Source: JBBQTQ01 sp038213135
GTDB lineage: Bacteria; Actinomycetota; Thermoleophilia; Gaiellales; Gaiellaceae
Length of the DNA stretch: 15,967 bases
Direction: 5' to 3'
Assembly (NCBI GenBank): GCA_038213135.1
Contig: JBBQTQ010000065.1
Span: 1 to 15,967, forward strand
The notes beneath the pieces were generated by a model. It saw only the letters and a program-made list of their open reading frames with translations, ran no database searches and was not told where the DNA came from. The translations under genes were made by a program, and so were the position numbers. Of this stretch, positions 6,349 through 14,185 are shown piece by piece (the stretch's first letter is position 1; every line of letters starts with the position of its first letter).

Positions 6349-7202
6349 CTCAACGCGTCGTCGCGCAGAACAGCGTGCACGCCGAGCGTGTCGTTCGCGA
6401 GCTGGGTCACGCGCAGGTCGACGACGACGCTCGCGAACCCGAGCGCCTCCGCACGCCCGAGTCCGTGCTCGCGCACCATCAGGTCGACCATCCCGTTCGT
6501 CGCGATCCGGGCAGCGCGGCCGAGATCCTCGTCGAAGCCGAAGGTCAGCCACGCATCGCTCGTCCGCGCGACCGGCCACTCGAGCGGCAGGTCGTCGCGG
6601 ACGTCGAGCGTCAGGGCGGCTACGCACGGGCATTCGATCGCCGTCCCGCAGACCTCGCCGTCTCCCTGGCGCGCGTGGCCGTCGCCGGCGGAGAGGAGCC
6701 CGCCGTCGACCGGGATCGGCAGGAAGAGCGTCGAGCCGGCGACGAGCTCGGTGCAGTCGATGTTCCCCCCGAACCGGCGCGGAGGAATCGTCGAGTGGAT
6801 GCCCGCCTCAGGCGGAGGCATCCCGATCACACCCAGGAACGGCCTCAGCTCGACCTCGCGCCCGAGCGCACGGCCTAACCCGCCGCCGAGCTCCCATGCC
6901 AGGCGGTGGTCGGCATCGACCCAGGTTCCACCCCAACTGCCTGGCGTGACCTCGTCGATCCGAACCGCGAGCGTCTGACCGGCGCGCGCCCCGCGAACCT
7001 CGATCGGCCCGATCAGCGCGTGCCCGGTGTCGAGCTCGGAGTCCTTGGCCGAGAACACCTCCCCTGATTCGAGCCGCCACGCCGCGTTCGGGACGGCGAA
7101 CGCGATTGAATCGCCGGGCTCCACGGTCAGCACCGGCGCGAGCTCGCGCGAGAAGTGCCCGTGCAGCGTCCGCCGCTCGAGCGGGATCTGGTGGTGACTC
7201 AA
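6345..7202 (-). CDS. Acetamidase/formamidase family protein
   Basis: 285 residues from a TTG at 7202 that overlaps the E1beta stop as TTGA, the same coupling seen elsewhere in this operon. The frame is open far upstream but that part is a shadow of E1beta. Family features in order: VEPGDSIAFAVPNA (27-40), GHALIGPIEVRGARAGQ (60-76), the long GGNIDC (145-150), GSTLFLPIPVDGGLLSAGD (156-174), GHARQGDGEV (175-184) and GTAIE (186-190). These are the hallmark blocks of the FmdA/AmdA family, soluble enzymes that hydrolyse formamide, acetamide or related short amides to the acid plus ammonia. Length is close to the short form of the family. Which amide is used cannot be told. Its place between E1beta and E2 suggests it may remove a nitrogenous by-product. 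Confidence 0.87.
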   Translation of the reverse strand: MSHHQIPLERRTLHGHFSRELAPVLTVEPGDSIAFAVPNAAWRLESGEVFSAKDSELDTGHALIGPIEVRGARAGQTLAVRIDEVTPGSWGGTWVDADHRLAWELGGGLGRALGREVELRPFLGVIGMPPPEAGIHSTIPPRRFGGNIDCTELVAGSTLFLPIPVDGGLLSAGDGHARQGDGEVCGTAIECPCVAALTLDVRDDLPLEWPVARTSDAWLTFGFDEDLGRAARIATNGMVDLMVREHGLGRAEALGFASVVVDLRVTQLANDTLGVHAVLRDDALR

Positions 7203-8167
7203 AACTCGAGCAGCCGCCGCCCGGCGTCCACGACGCGCGCCACCGACGGCATGTATGCGTCCTCGAGCTGCCAGTACGGATAGGGAACGTCGTAACCGGT
7301 CACGCGCAACACCGGCCCCTGCAGGTCGAGGATCGCCTTCTCGGCGAGCACGGCGGCGATCTCGGCCGCATAGCCACAGGTGCGCGGTGCCTCCTGGACG
7401 ATCACCGCACGACCGGTCTTCGAGACCGACGCGAGCAGTGCGTCCTCGTCGAGCGGCTTCAGCGTTCGCAAGTCGAGCACCTCCACGCTCGCGTCGAGCT
7501 CGTCGGCGGCTCGCTCGGCGAGCGGCACCATCGCGCCGTAGGCGACGATCGTCAGGTCGCTGCCCTCCCGCGCCACCCGCGCCTTGCCGAGCGGGACGAC
7601 GTGCTCGCCGTCCGGCACCTCCTGGCGGGCGGTCCGGTAGACGACCTTGGGCTCGAGGATCACGACCGGGTCGGGATCGCGGATCGCAGCGGCCAGCAGC
7701 CCCTTGGCGTCCGCCGGCGTCGAGGGAATCGCCACCTTCACCCCCGGCGTGTGCACGTAGTAGGTCTCGGGCGAGTCGTCGTGCAGCTCGGGGGCACGGA
7801 CGCCGCCGCCGTAGGGCATCCGGATCACGAGCGGGAAGCTCATCTTGCCGCCGGTGCGCCAACGGTAGCGGCCGACGTGGTTGATCAGCTGGTCGAGGCA
7901 GGGATAGGAAAAGGCGTCGTACTGCATCTCCGCGACCGGCCGCCAGCCGGCCATGCAGAGCCCGACCGCGGCGCCCAGGATCCCGGCCTCGGCAAGCGGT
8001 GTGTCGAAGCAGCGGTCGGGGCCGAAGCGGTCGCGTAGCCCTGCGGTCGCGCGGAACACACCGCCCGCGCGTCCGACGTCCTCGCCGAGCACCATCACGT
8101 TCGGATCGCGCTCCATCTCGACGTGGAGAGCGTCGTTGACCGCCTCGACGAGCAGCCGCTCAGCCAC
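7199..8167 (-). CDS. 2-oxo acid dehydrogenase E1 beta subunit (branched-chain type likely)
   Basis: 322 residues from a GTG that overlaps the E1alpha stop by 8 bp. Recognisable blocks are MVLGEDVGRAGGVFRAT (25-41), FDTPLAEAGILGAAVG (54-69) with Glu60 that activates the thiamine diphosphate, EMQYDAFSYPCLDQLINH (80-97), MPYGGGVRAPELHDDSPE (117-134) with the conserved active-site His129, and the C-terminal transketolase-like domain from about 185 (DLTIVAYGAMV, VLDLRTLKPLDEDALL). The PYGGG...H..SPE form is closer to branched-chain 2-oxo acid dehydrogenase E1beta than to acetoin dehydrogenase, from memory of those families. With E1alpha it forms the decarboxylating heterotetramer. Confidence 0.93.
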   Translation of the reverse strand: MAERLLVEAVNDALHVEMERDPNVMVLGEDVGRAGGVFRATAGLRDRFGPDRCFDTPLAEAGILGAAVGLCMAGWRPVAEMQYDAFSYPCLDQLINHVGRYRWRTGGKMSFPLVIRMPYGGGVRAPELHDDSPETYYVHTPGVKVAIPSTPADAKGLLAAAIRDPDPVVILEPKVVYRTARQEVPDGEHVVPLGKARVAREGSDLTIVAYGAMVPLAERAADELDASVEVLDLRTLKPLDEDALLASVSKTGRAVIVQEAPRTCGYAAEIAAVLAEKAILDLQGPVLRVTGYDVPYPYWQLEDAYMPSVARVVDAGRRLLEF

Positions 8168-9236
8168 CGAGGATCCTCCGCAGCTCGGCGAGGTCGCCCG
8201 AGAAGGACTCCGGCGGATCGACGAACGCGTGCTCGAACACGAGCCCTGGATCAGGCGGCGGCTCCGCCTCGGCGGCGGCGATCCCGGCCCGCATCGCGTC
8301 GGCCGCCTCCGCCCGCATCTGTTCGGCGAACTCGTCGGTGAGCACGCCGAGGCGCCGCAGGTAGCCCTCGAAGCGACCGACGCACTCGCGGCCTCGCTCC
8401 TCCTCGACCCGCTCCAGGTCGATGTAGGCCGCCTGGTCGTCGGCCGTGGCGTGCGGCGCCGTCCGGTAGGTGACCGCCTCGATGAAGCTTGGCCCAGCCC
8501 CGGCCCGCGCCCGCTCCACCGCCTCGCGCGTCGCCTCGTAGACCGCCAGCACGTCGGCCCCGTCCACCCGCACCCCGGGCATGCCGTAACCGACCGCCTT
8601 GTCGGCGAGCGACTCGGCGGCGGTCTGAGCCGACAGCGGCGTCGAGATCGCCCACTGGTTGTTGTTGCAGAAGAGGATCGCCGGCGCCTTCGTCACGGCC
8701 GCGAAGTTCGCGCCCTCGTGGAACGCACCCTCGGAGGTCGCGCCGTCGCCGAAGTAGGCGATCGCACAGGTCGACTCGCCGCGCAGCTTCTTGCCCCAGG
8801 CAAAGCCCGCGGCGTGCGGAACGTGGGTCGCGATCGGAACGCAGATCGAGGCGACGCGCCAGTCCTCCGGATTCCACCAACCCGACGGGTGGCCGCGCCA
8901 CCACGACAGGATCGTCGCGGGCGGCATCCCGCGCAGCAGCCCGATCGCCGACTCGCGGTAGCTCGGGAAGATCCAGTCCTCGTCGGCGAGCGCGTAGACC
9001 GAGCCGACCTGCATCGCCTCGTGGTTGAAGAAGATCGCGTAGGTGCCGATCCGGCCCTGGCGGTGGTAGACGAGCGAGCGCTCGTCGTAGGTCCGCATCA
9101 GGACGAGCCGCCGGTAGAGCTCGAGAAGGTCGTCCTCGCCGAGCCCCGCAACCTCGCCGTCGGGAACGGACTCACCGTCCCCGATCACCCGGCGCAGGTC
9201 TCCCTCGGCAGGCAGCACCCGGGCCACGCGGCGCAA
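8160..9236 (-). CDS. 2-oxo acid dehydrogenase E1 alpha subunit
   Basis: 358 residues from a TTG at 9236, 6 bp after the lipid-kinase stop; GTG codons 4, 7 and 17 are alternatives and the true start is uncertain because the first 35 residues are not conserved. The thiamine-diphosphate motif runs from FGDGATSEGAFHEGANFAAV (162-181) to CNNNQWAISTP (190-200). Upstream is FPSYRESAIGLLRG (90-103) and VPIATHVPHAAGFAWG (133-148). The phosphorylation-loop region reads YRTAPHATADDQ (257-268); where eukaryotic branched-chain E1alpha has serine, alanine is present, so no kinase control of that type is expected. E1 decarboxylates a 2-oxo acid and reductively acylates the lipoyl group of E2. The substrate (branched-chain 2-oxo acids or pyruvate) is not settled by sequence alone. 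Confidence 0.92.
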   Translation of the reverse strand: MRRVARVLPAEGDLRRVIGDGESVPDGEVAGLGEDDLLELYRRLVLMRTYDERSLVYHRQGRIGTYAIFFNHEAMQVGSVYALADEDWIFPSYRESAIGLLRGMPPATILSWWRGHPSGWWNPEDWRVASICVPIATHVPHAAGFAWGKKLRGESTCAIAYFGDGATSEGAFHEGANFAAVTKAPAILFCNNNQWAISTPLSAQTAAESLADKAVGYGMPGVRVDGADVLAVYEATREAVERARAGAGPSFIEAVTYRTAPHATADDQAAYIDLERVEEERGRECVGRFEGYLRRLGVLTDEFAEQMRAEAADAMRAGIAAAEAEPPPDPGLVFEHAFVDPPESFSGDLAELRRILGG

Positions 9237-9242
9237 TCTATC

Positions 9243-10061
9243 TCAGGCTGTCAGCACGGAAAGTGCGTCGCGCTCGGCCTCGAAGACGGCCTCCGTGACG
9301 TCGCCGAGATCCTCGCCGTCGGCCTGCAGCGGCAGCGGGCGCTCGCAGCGAATGACGAGCCTGTCCAGGTCGTGGCCCGTGTGGACGCCGCGTGCACCGG
9401 CGAGGCCTCGGTTGGCAAGCAGCCTCGGGGTGAGGCGCGCGACCGTCCGCCGGTCGGCCCGCTCGGGGGCGGCGAGGTCGAGGCCGAGCTCAAAGCGCGC
9501 AGCCGGCGAGAAGCGAAGGGCTGCCGGACCTGCGTAAGTGAACACCTCGTAGTTGGATACGAAGGCGAGCGCCGCCGGGCCGAAGCCCTCGATCTCGAGC
9601 AGCGGCTGATAACCCCGCAACAGGTGGGTGACGACAACGCGCGCGTACGCGATGTCACCGGGCCGCCGGCCGTCGCGCGTCCGCTTGATCGTGTCGAGCT
9701 CCCGCACCGCGTCCGAGTCGACGCCGATCCCGGCGGCGAATGCGAAGCGGCGGCCGTTCACGCGCCCGAGCGAGATCCGGTGCGCCCCCGACCTGGCGAT
9801 CGCGCGTGCGAAGACGTTCGTGTGGCCCCCGGCGACGACGCCCAAGGCTGCCCCGGGCCGCAGGCCGTTCAGCACTTCGTTGACGACCCCATCGCCGCCG
9901 AGCACCCAGACCTCCTCACCCTGCGCCTGTCCGGCCAGCTCGCTCGCGTGACCGCGGCGGTCGGTGAGCAACGTCTCGACCGGGCGCAGCTGCGCTTCGA
10001 CCGCGCGCACGCGCTCCTCCGTCACCCGCGTCGCGAACGGATTGACGATCAGGGATCTCAA
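9243..10061 (-). CDS. Diacylglycerol/sphingosine-kinase-like lipid kinase
   Basis: 272 residues from a TTG that overlaps the upstream stop as TTGA. The catalytic N-domain shows VNPFATR (6-12), VLGGDGVVNEVLNGL (53-67) with the nucleotide-binding GGDG, and VAGGHTNVFARAIARSG (76-92), the actinobacterial variant of the GGT-x-N-D-F-A-R motif with Val in place of Asp. AAGIGVDSDAVREL (109-122) and LQADGEDLGDV (245-255) complete the DAGK pattern. Such enzymes phosphorylate diacylglycerol or a related lipid at the inner face of the membrane for phospholipid recycling. No membrane helix is present. The link to the dehydrogenase operon is not obvious, unless the acyl-CoA products feed lipid synthesis. 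Confidence 0.9.
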   Translation of the reverse strand: MRSLIVNPFATRVTEERVRAVEAQLRPVETLLTDRRGHASELAGQAQGEEVWVLGGDGVVNEVLNGLRPGAALGVVAGGHTNVFARAIARSGAHRISLGRVNGRRFAFAAGIGVDSDAVRELDTIKRTRDGRRPGDIAYARVVVTHLLRGYQPLLEIEGFGPAALAFVSNYEVFTYAGPAALRFSPAARFELGLDLAAPERADRRTVARLTPRLLANRGLAGARGVHTGHDLDRLVIRCERPLPLQADGEDLGDVTEAVFEAERDALSVLTA

Positions 10062-11134
10062 ACGACGAACAATTCTTCGCGTTCCTCTCCACGCTCGAAC
10101 CGGTCGAGCGAGAAAGGTGAGAGGTCGAGCGTCGGCTCGCGGCCGACGACGAGCTCAGCGACGTATTCGCCCACCGCCGGCGCCTGCTGGAACCCGTGGC
10201 CGGAGAAGCCGGTCGCGTAGAAGAAGCGCGACGGCTCCGGCGCCTCGCCGACGATCGCGTTGTGGTCGGGGCTCTGCTCGTAGTAGCCCCACCAGGACGA
10301 CTGGATCGGCAGCTCGGCGAGCACCGGCAGCCGTCGCGCCGCTGCCTCCGCGACGTCTTCGAGCTGCGGCTCGCGGCCGCCGAAGACGAGACCGGGACCC
10401 TCGCGGTGGAAGTAGAAGCCCGTCGAAAAGTCGATCGTCAGCGGCACCCGCTCCGGCAGTCCGCCGTCCTGGGGCGTGAACCACATCCAGCGCGGCTCCC
10501 CCTCGACCGGGATCGTGACCCCGGCCATCGCGCCGACCTCGCCCGACCAGGCGCCGGCAGCGCAGACCACCGTCTCCGTCTCGATCCGGCCACGCGGAGT
10601 CTCGACCGCGACGATCCGGCCCTCGCTCACCACGATCCCGGTCGCCGGACAGCCCTGCCGGACGTCGATCCCACGCGCGTACCAGTGCACGACCGCCTCG
10701 GGAGTCGCGTAGCCGTCGAGCTCGCAATGAGTCGCGCCGACGAGCCCTTCGCCGGAGAGCTGCGGCAGGATCGCGAGCGCCTCCTCGACCGACAGCTCGC
10801 GCGCGGGCACGCCCAGTGACTGCTGCAAGACGAGCGCCTCGCGGAAGCGCGCGAGATCCCCGTCCGAGTCGAGCAGGAAGAGATAGCCGTGCTGGCGGAG
10901 GTCGATGCCTTCCATCCGCTGGAACTCGGCGAGGGAGCGAAGTGCGATGCGCACGTTCAGCTCGTCGGCGAACTGCGCCCGGATGCCCCCGGCCGAAGCG
11001 CTCGTCGAGCCGGCCGCGAGCGAGTCTCGCTCGAGCAGGACGATCCGCTCGACCCCGAGCTCGCGCAGGTGCCACGCGACGCTCGCGCCCATCGCGCCGC
11101 CTCCGATCACGACGACGTCCGCCGAGTCCGCCAC
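10058..11134 (-). CDS. FAD-dependent oxidoreductase, DAO family (sarcosine/glycine oxidase-like)
   Basis: 358 residues from a GTG with GAGAGA 8 nt upstream (11143-11148). The N-terminal FAD-binding Rossmann fold is clear: VVVIGGGAMGASVAWHL (7-23), the acidic ribose-binding residue in LLERD (33-37) and AAGSTSASAGGIRAQF (40-55). The C-terminal FAD contact is FYATGFSGHGFQQAPAVGEYVAEL. This is the DAO family, which oxidises secondary amines or amino acids such as sarcosine, dimethylglycine, glycine or proline to an imine and then a 2-oxo acid or aldehyde. The substrate is undetermined. It is first in the seven-gene operon, which suggests that it could supply 2-oxo acid to the E1/E2 enzymes, though this is speculation. 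Length is normal for a single-subunit member. Confidence 0.9.
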   Translation of the reverse strand: MADSADVVVIGGGAMGASVAWHLRELGVERIVLLERDSLAAGSTSASAGGIRAQFADELNVRIALRSLAEFQRMEGIDLRQHGYLFLLDSDGDLARFREALVLQQSLGVPARELSVEEALAILPQLSGEGLVGATHCELDGYATPEAVVHWYARGIDVRQGCPATGIVVSEGRIVAVETPRGRIETETVVCAAGAWSGEVGAMAGVTIPVEGEPRWMWFTPQDGGLPERVPLTIDFSTGFYFHREGPGLVFGGREPQLEDVAEAAARRLPVLAELPIQSSWWGYYEQSPDHNAIVGEAPEPSRFFYATGFSGHGFQQAPAVGEYVAELVVGREPTLDLSPFSLDRFERGEEREELFVV

Positions 11135-11149
11135 CGCGCGATTCTCTCG

Positions 11150-11182
11150 AAAAGCCGGAAGGGCGGCTCGCGCCGCCCTTCC
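11150..11182 (-). terminator. Stem-loop terminator after the secreted DUF11 protein gene
   Basis: An 11-bp perfect stem, GGAAGGGCGGC (11157-11167) and GCCGCCCTTCC (11172-11182), encloses a 4-nt loop. In the minus-strand direction it is followed after GGC by TTTT (11150-11153). It lies 21 bp past the TAA of the 968-residue protein gene and ends 22 nt before the GTG of the FAD oxidoreductase, so it may also act as a leader hairpin for the next operon. Confidence 0.8.
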
Positions 11183-11203
11183 GTTGTCCCCCCTTCAGCT
11201 CTG

Positions 11204-14110
11204 TTAGTCGCTGACGGTCACCGTGGCCGTCGACGAGTTATTCGACAGGACCGGATCCGGCGGCGACGATGCCTTCGCGCTCGCCGTATTCGAGACGACT
11301 CCCTTTGCCTTCACCTTGACGACGATCGTGATCGTCGCCGACGCTCCGTTCGCAAGATTGCCCAGCGAACAGTCGACGACGGCCGGCTCGCCCGTGGTGC
11401 TCGTGCACGTGCCCTGTGTGGCCGAGACCGACTTGAGCTCCGTCTTGGCGGGCAGGGCGTCGTGCATCGTCACGTCGGTGGCGTCGTCCGGCCCGTTGTT
11501 CGTCACCTGGATCCTGTACGTCAGGTCATGGTCGTGCTTCACGGGGTCCGGCGCGGCAGTCTTCCTCACCGCGATGTCCGCCTGCGGTTGCTCGGGCTGC
11601 AGGACGGCGTCGAAGGGCGGGGTCGCGTCGACCGTCCGCCCCGAGTTCACGACGAGGTTGCCGGTTGGGCTGGCTTCGGACGGCTGAGCCGTTGCAAACA
11701 CGGTCACATTGCGGATCGTGTCGCCGACGTGCAGCCCGAAGTCGCTGAGCGGCGCACTCAACGTGATGTGGCCGTCGTTGGCAACGCTGCCCGTGACGCG
11801 GTAGCCGGAGTCGGCAACGTACCGCGCCCCGACGTTCGTGCCGGTGCCGTTCTGGACTCCATCGTTGGCATTGAGCTTGCCACCGAAGAAGCGGAGATTG
11901 CCCGCCTGGAACTCGGCCGAGACGTGGAAGACGTCCTGCGCGGTCTCGAAGCGGACGATGTACTGGATCCGATCCTTCGGATCCGTCGGCCAGGCGGCGT
12001 TGAACGCCGCCAAGCTGCTGGTCATGCCGCCAGTGGTCGCGTTTGCGAGTCCGAACGTCGCCTTGAGCTCCGTACCGGTGGCCGTGACGGCGCCGCTCGT
12101 CAGGTCGAAGGCCGGCAGGTTTCGACCCGAAGACGTGTTCGGCCACGTGGCATCGCCCGCGGGGTCGGACCGACCGCCGGTCGGGATGCTCACGTTCACG
12201 TCCCCGCCGGTCAACGACGGGCCGGCGACCTGCTTGGCAACCTCGATGAACGAGTTGCCCTTCGACCTGTCCGTGTAGTTCGGCGCGGCGAGCGCGTTGT
12301 TGTTGTCGCTCCAGACGACGGTGGCACGACCGCTCTGGTCGTACGTGACGTCGATCATGTCCAGGAGCGAACGGTCGCCCGTACAGGTCGTCCCCGCGGT
12401 GCAGACCTGGCCGCGGTGAGCCGTCCGGTGCGTCACCTGGGCAACGGTCACCGGCGTCACAGCGCCCTTCTGGGGCAACAGGTTCGCAGTCGGGATGAGA
12501 TCGACGTAGGTGTTCCAGTGCGCCGTGTCCGGGCAGTTGTCGGACGAGCCCTTGCCACAATCCGGGCTACCCATGTAGGAGACGGCGATCCGCCCGTCCG
12601 CCCCGCCGATCACCTCCGGGAAGGCGGTGGACTGAAGCGACGACGGGTTGATCTGGACCTGCTTCGTCCAGTACGTGCCTGGCTTGCCGCCCTTGGTCGG
12701 GTCATTCCGGCTGTCGTCGATCGGCGACATGGCCAGATAGAGCTGGCCCGCGTTGCCGGCGCTGCTGCTGACCCATACGAGATAGCTGTTGCCGTGGTCG
12801 TCCAGGCCGACCCAGACGAAGAGCGCACGGCTGTCCTTCGAGACCCGGATCTCACGCCAGGCAGTCGGATCCTGGAAGGCGCTCGCCGGAGCGACGGCGA
12901 CGAAGATTCCGCCGTTCGTGACGTAGCCTCCATACGGTTGGTAGATCCAGCCGAAGCCGTGCGATGACGGAGAGTTGTCGACGCGGACCTGCCCACTCTG
13001 GCCGACCTCCGGGATCTGCGGCACGGGCTGCGGGATCGCGACGCCCGAGTTCGTGATGCCCTGGATGTACTCGCCGGCACCCGGGAGGTGGTACGTCAGG
13101 AACGCGTCCAGTGGCTGGCCGGCGACCTGAGCGCCCGGAATGCTCGGGTTGACCCAGCCGAGCCACTGCCGGTCGACTCCAAAGATGGGGTTCGTGACTA
13201 CCGCTTCGCTGCCGCCCTCGACGGGCGAGAAGCTGTCGCCGTGGTTCGGCGAGTATGCGAGCGCCTCGTTCGCCACGACCTCTTGGTCGGCGAAGTAGAC
13301 GTGGCCGTTGATCAGGTTGACCTCTTCTTCGCTGTCGCCGCCACCCGCGGTCAGGCAGTTGGGGCGATTACGAGGCGTACACCTCGGGTCGAGCAGCAAC
13401 CGGAAGCTGTTTCCCCCGTCGGTCGACCGGCTGAGGATGCTCGTTTGCGTCCGCGACGTCACCGGACAGTCGCTGAAGATCCGGTTCGGGTCGGTCGCGC
13501 CGGCCTGCGAGCCGGCCACCGCCCGCTCGGCAGTCAGCTGCGGCTCGGCGCAGATGATGTGCGCCGAGACGAGCGTCGCCGGGCTGAATCCGTTGTCGAG
13601 GGTGCTGAAGGAGACCTGCGGTTGGACGTCCTCCTGGGCGTCGCAGCCGAGGATCCCGCCCGCGATCGGCGGGCATGCCGGGATCGGCGGGACGGCCTCG
13701 GTCAGCACCACGGTGCCCTGATAGGAGAGAGGTGGCACGAACAATCCGGGGGGTACCGGCGTCGGCGACTTGCACACCTTGAGCGTGTAGACGCCGGGGT
13801 CGGTCAGCTGCTGCACGAACGTCTCCTGTCCGGCGCCAGTGTCTTCGTGGTGCAGCCTGACGCCGTTATGCACCAGGTCGACGGCGAAGTCATTGACAAA
13901 AACGGTGGCCAGAAGCGTCACGTGCGCCGTTGTCGGCACCGTTTCGCTTGCCCTTGTGACAGTGAAGTCATTCGTGGCGCAGCCGTTGTCGGGAACCGTG
14001 CCGCTGTACGTGAAAGCGTTGTTGTCGGCCGTCGCTGCGGCCGGCAGCACGACGATCGCCATCAGCGCCGCCGCGAAGGCGACGAGCAGTCGGGGGGACC
14101 ACTTCGGCAT
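11204..14110 (-). CDS. Large secreted beta-rich protein with Asp-box (BNR) repeats and C-terminal DUF11 domain
   Basis: 968 residues from the ATG at 14110, chosen over the GTG 39 bp upstream because AGAGGAG lies 7 nt before it and the signal peptide then starts properly: KWSPR, a hydrophobic core (8-24), cleavage near ATA-D29. Residues 30-140 form a beta-sandwich like a pre-peptidase C-terminal domain. Residues about 160-630 look like a propeller: SRSTDGGNSF (227-236) and YSPNHGDSF (286-294) are Asp-box-like, and GLDDHGNSYLVW is similar. From 643 a DPAGDATWP...FDLTSGAV segment resembles DOMON/glucodextranase-type sheets. DUF11 is at 844-966 (VTNNGPDDATDVTMHDALP). There is no LPXTG anchor or C-terminal helix, so it is probably released or held non-covalently. 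No catalytic role can be assigned. Confidence 0.85.
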   Translation of the reverse strand: MPKWSPRLLVAFAAALMAIVVLPAAATADNNAFTYSGTVPDNGCATNDFTVTRASETVPTTAHVTLLATVFVNDFAVDLVHNGVRLHHEDTGAGQETFVQQLTDPGVYTLKVCKSPTPVPPGLFVPPLSYQGTVVLTEAVPPIPACPPIAGGILGCDAQEDVQPQVSFSTLDNGFSPATLVSAHIICAEPQLTAERAVAGSQAGATDPNRIFSDCPVTSRTQTSILSRSTDGGNSFRLLLDPRCTPRNRPNCLTAGGGDSEEEVNLINGHVYFADQEVVANEALAYSPNHGDSFSPVEGGSEAVVTNPIFGVDRQWLGWVNPSIPGAQVAGQPLDAFLTYHLPGAGEYIQGITNSGVAIPQPVPQIPEVGQSGQVRVDNSPSSHGFGWIYQPYGGYVTNGGIFVAVAPASAFQDPTAWREIRVSKDSRALFVWVGLDDHGNSYLVWVSSSAGNAGQLYLAMSPIDDSRNDPTKGGKPGTYWTKQVQINPSSLQSTAFPEVIGGADGRIAVSYMGSPDCGKGSSDNCPDTAHWNTYVDLIPTANLLPQKGAVTPVTVAQVTHRTAHRGQVCTAGTTCTGDRSLLDMIDVTYDQSGRATVVWSDNNNALAAPNYTDRSKGNSFIEVAKQVAGPSLTGGDVNVSIPTGGRSDPAGDATWPNTSSGRNLPAFDLTSGAVTATGTELKATFGLANATTGGMTSSLAAFNAAWPTDPKDRIQYIVRFETAQDVFHVSAEFQAGNLRFFGGKLNANDGVQNGTGTNVGARYVADSGYRVTGSVANDGHITLSAPLSDFGLHVGDTIRNVTVFATAQPSEASPTGNLVVNSGRTVDATPPFDAVLQPEQPQADIAVRKTAAPDPVKHDHDLTYRIQVTNNGPDDATDVTMHDALPAKTELKSVSATQGTCTSTTGEPAVVDCSLGNLANGASATITIVVKVKAKGVVSNTASAKASSPPDPVLSNNSSTATVTVSD

Positions 14111-14117
14111 CTCTCCA

Positions 14118-14124
14118 CTCCTCT
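14118..14124 (-). promoter_or_regulatory. Strong ribosome binding site that decides the secreted-protein start
   Basis: AGAGGAG on the minus strand, with 7 nt before the ATG at 14110. It is the best Shine-Dalgarno match in the window and lies downstream of the alternative GTG at 14149, which makes that longer start unlikely. Confidence 0.85.
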
Positions 14125-14185
14125 GTCCGGGAATTCGCTTGTCACCCACTGAAGACCGCGCAAGGGGGAGAAACTTGCAGCGGTT

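Noticed and set aside
6349..6633. Upstream extension of the HIRAN reading frame
   Set aside because: The extra residues are an Arg/Pro-rich out-of-frame copy of the amidase coding region; the GTG at 6348 with a GTGA overlap is the better start.
7203..7862. Upstream extension of the amidase reading frame
   Set aside because: The extension is antisense-free but out of frame with E1beta, whose motifs are unmistakable; amidase similarity begins only after the TTG at 7202.
7953..10220. Very long open frame on the plus strand (755 codons) opposite the E1 and lipid-kinase genes
   Set aside because: It is rich in Arg, Gly, Asp and Val with no domain motif, and lies fully antisense to three genes with clear family motifs. 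GC-rich coding DNA leaves the opposite strand open.
10889..12967. Plus-strand open frame of 692 codons opposite the oxidase and the secreted-protein gene
   Set aside because: It crosses the terminator hairpin and two unrelated minus-strand genes, and its composition is that of an antisense shadow.
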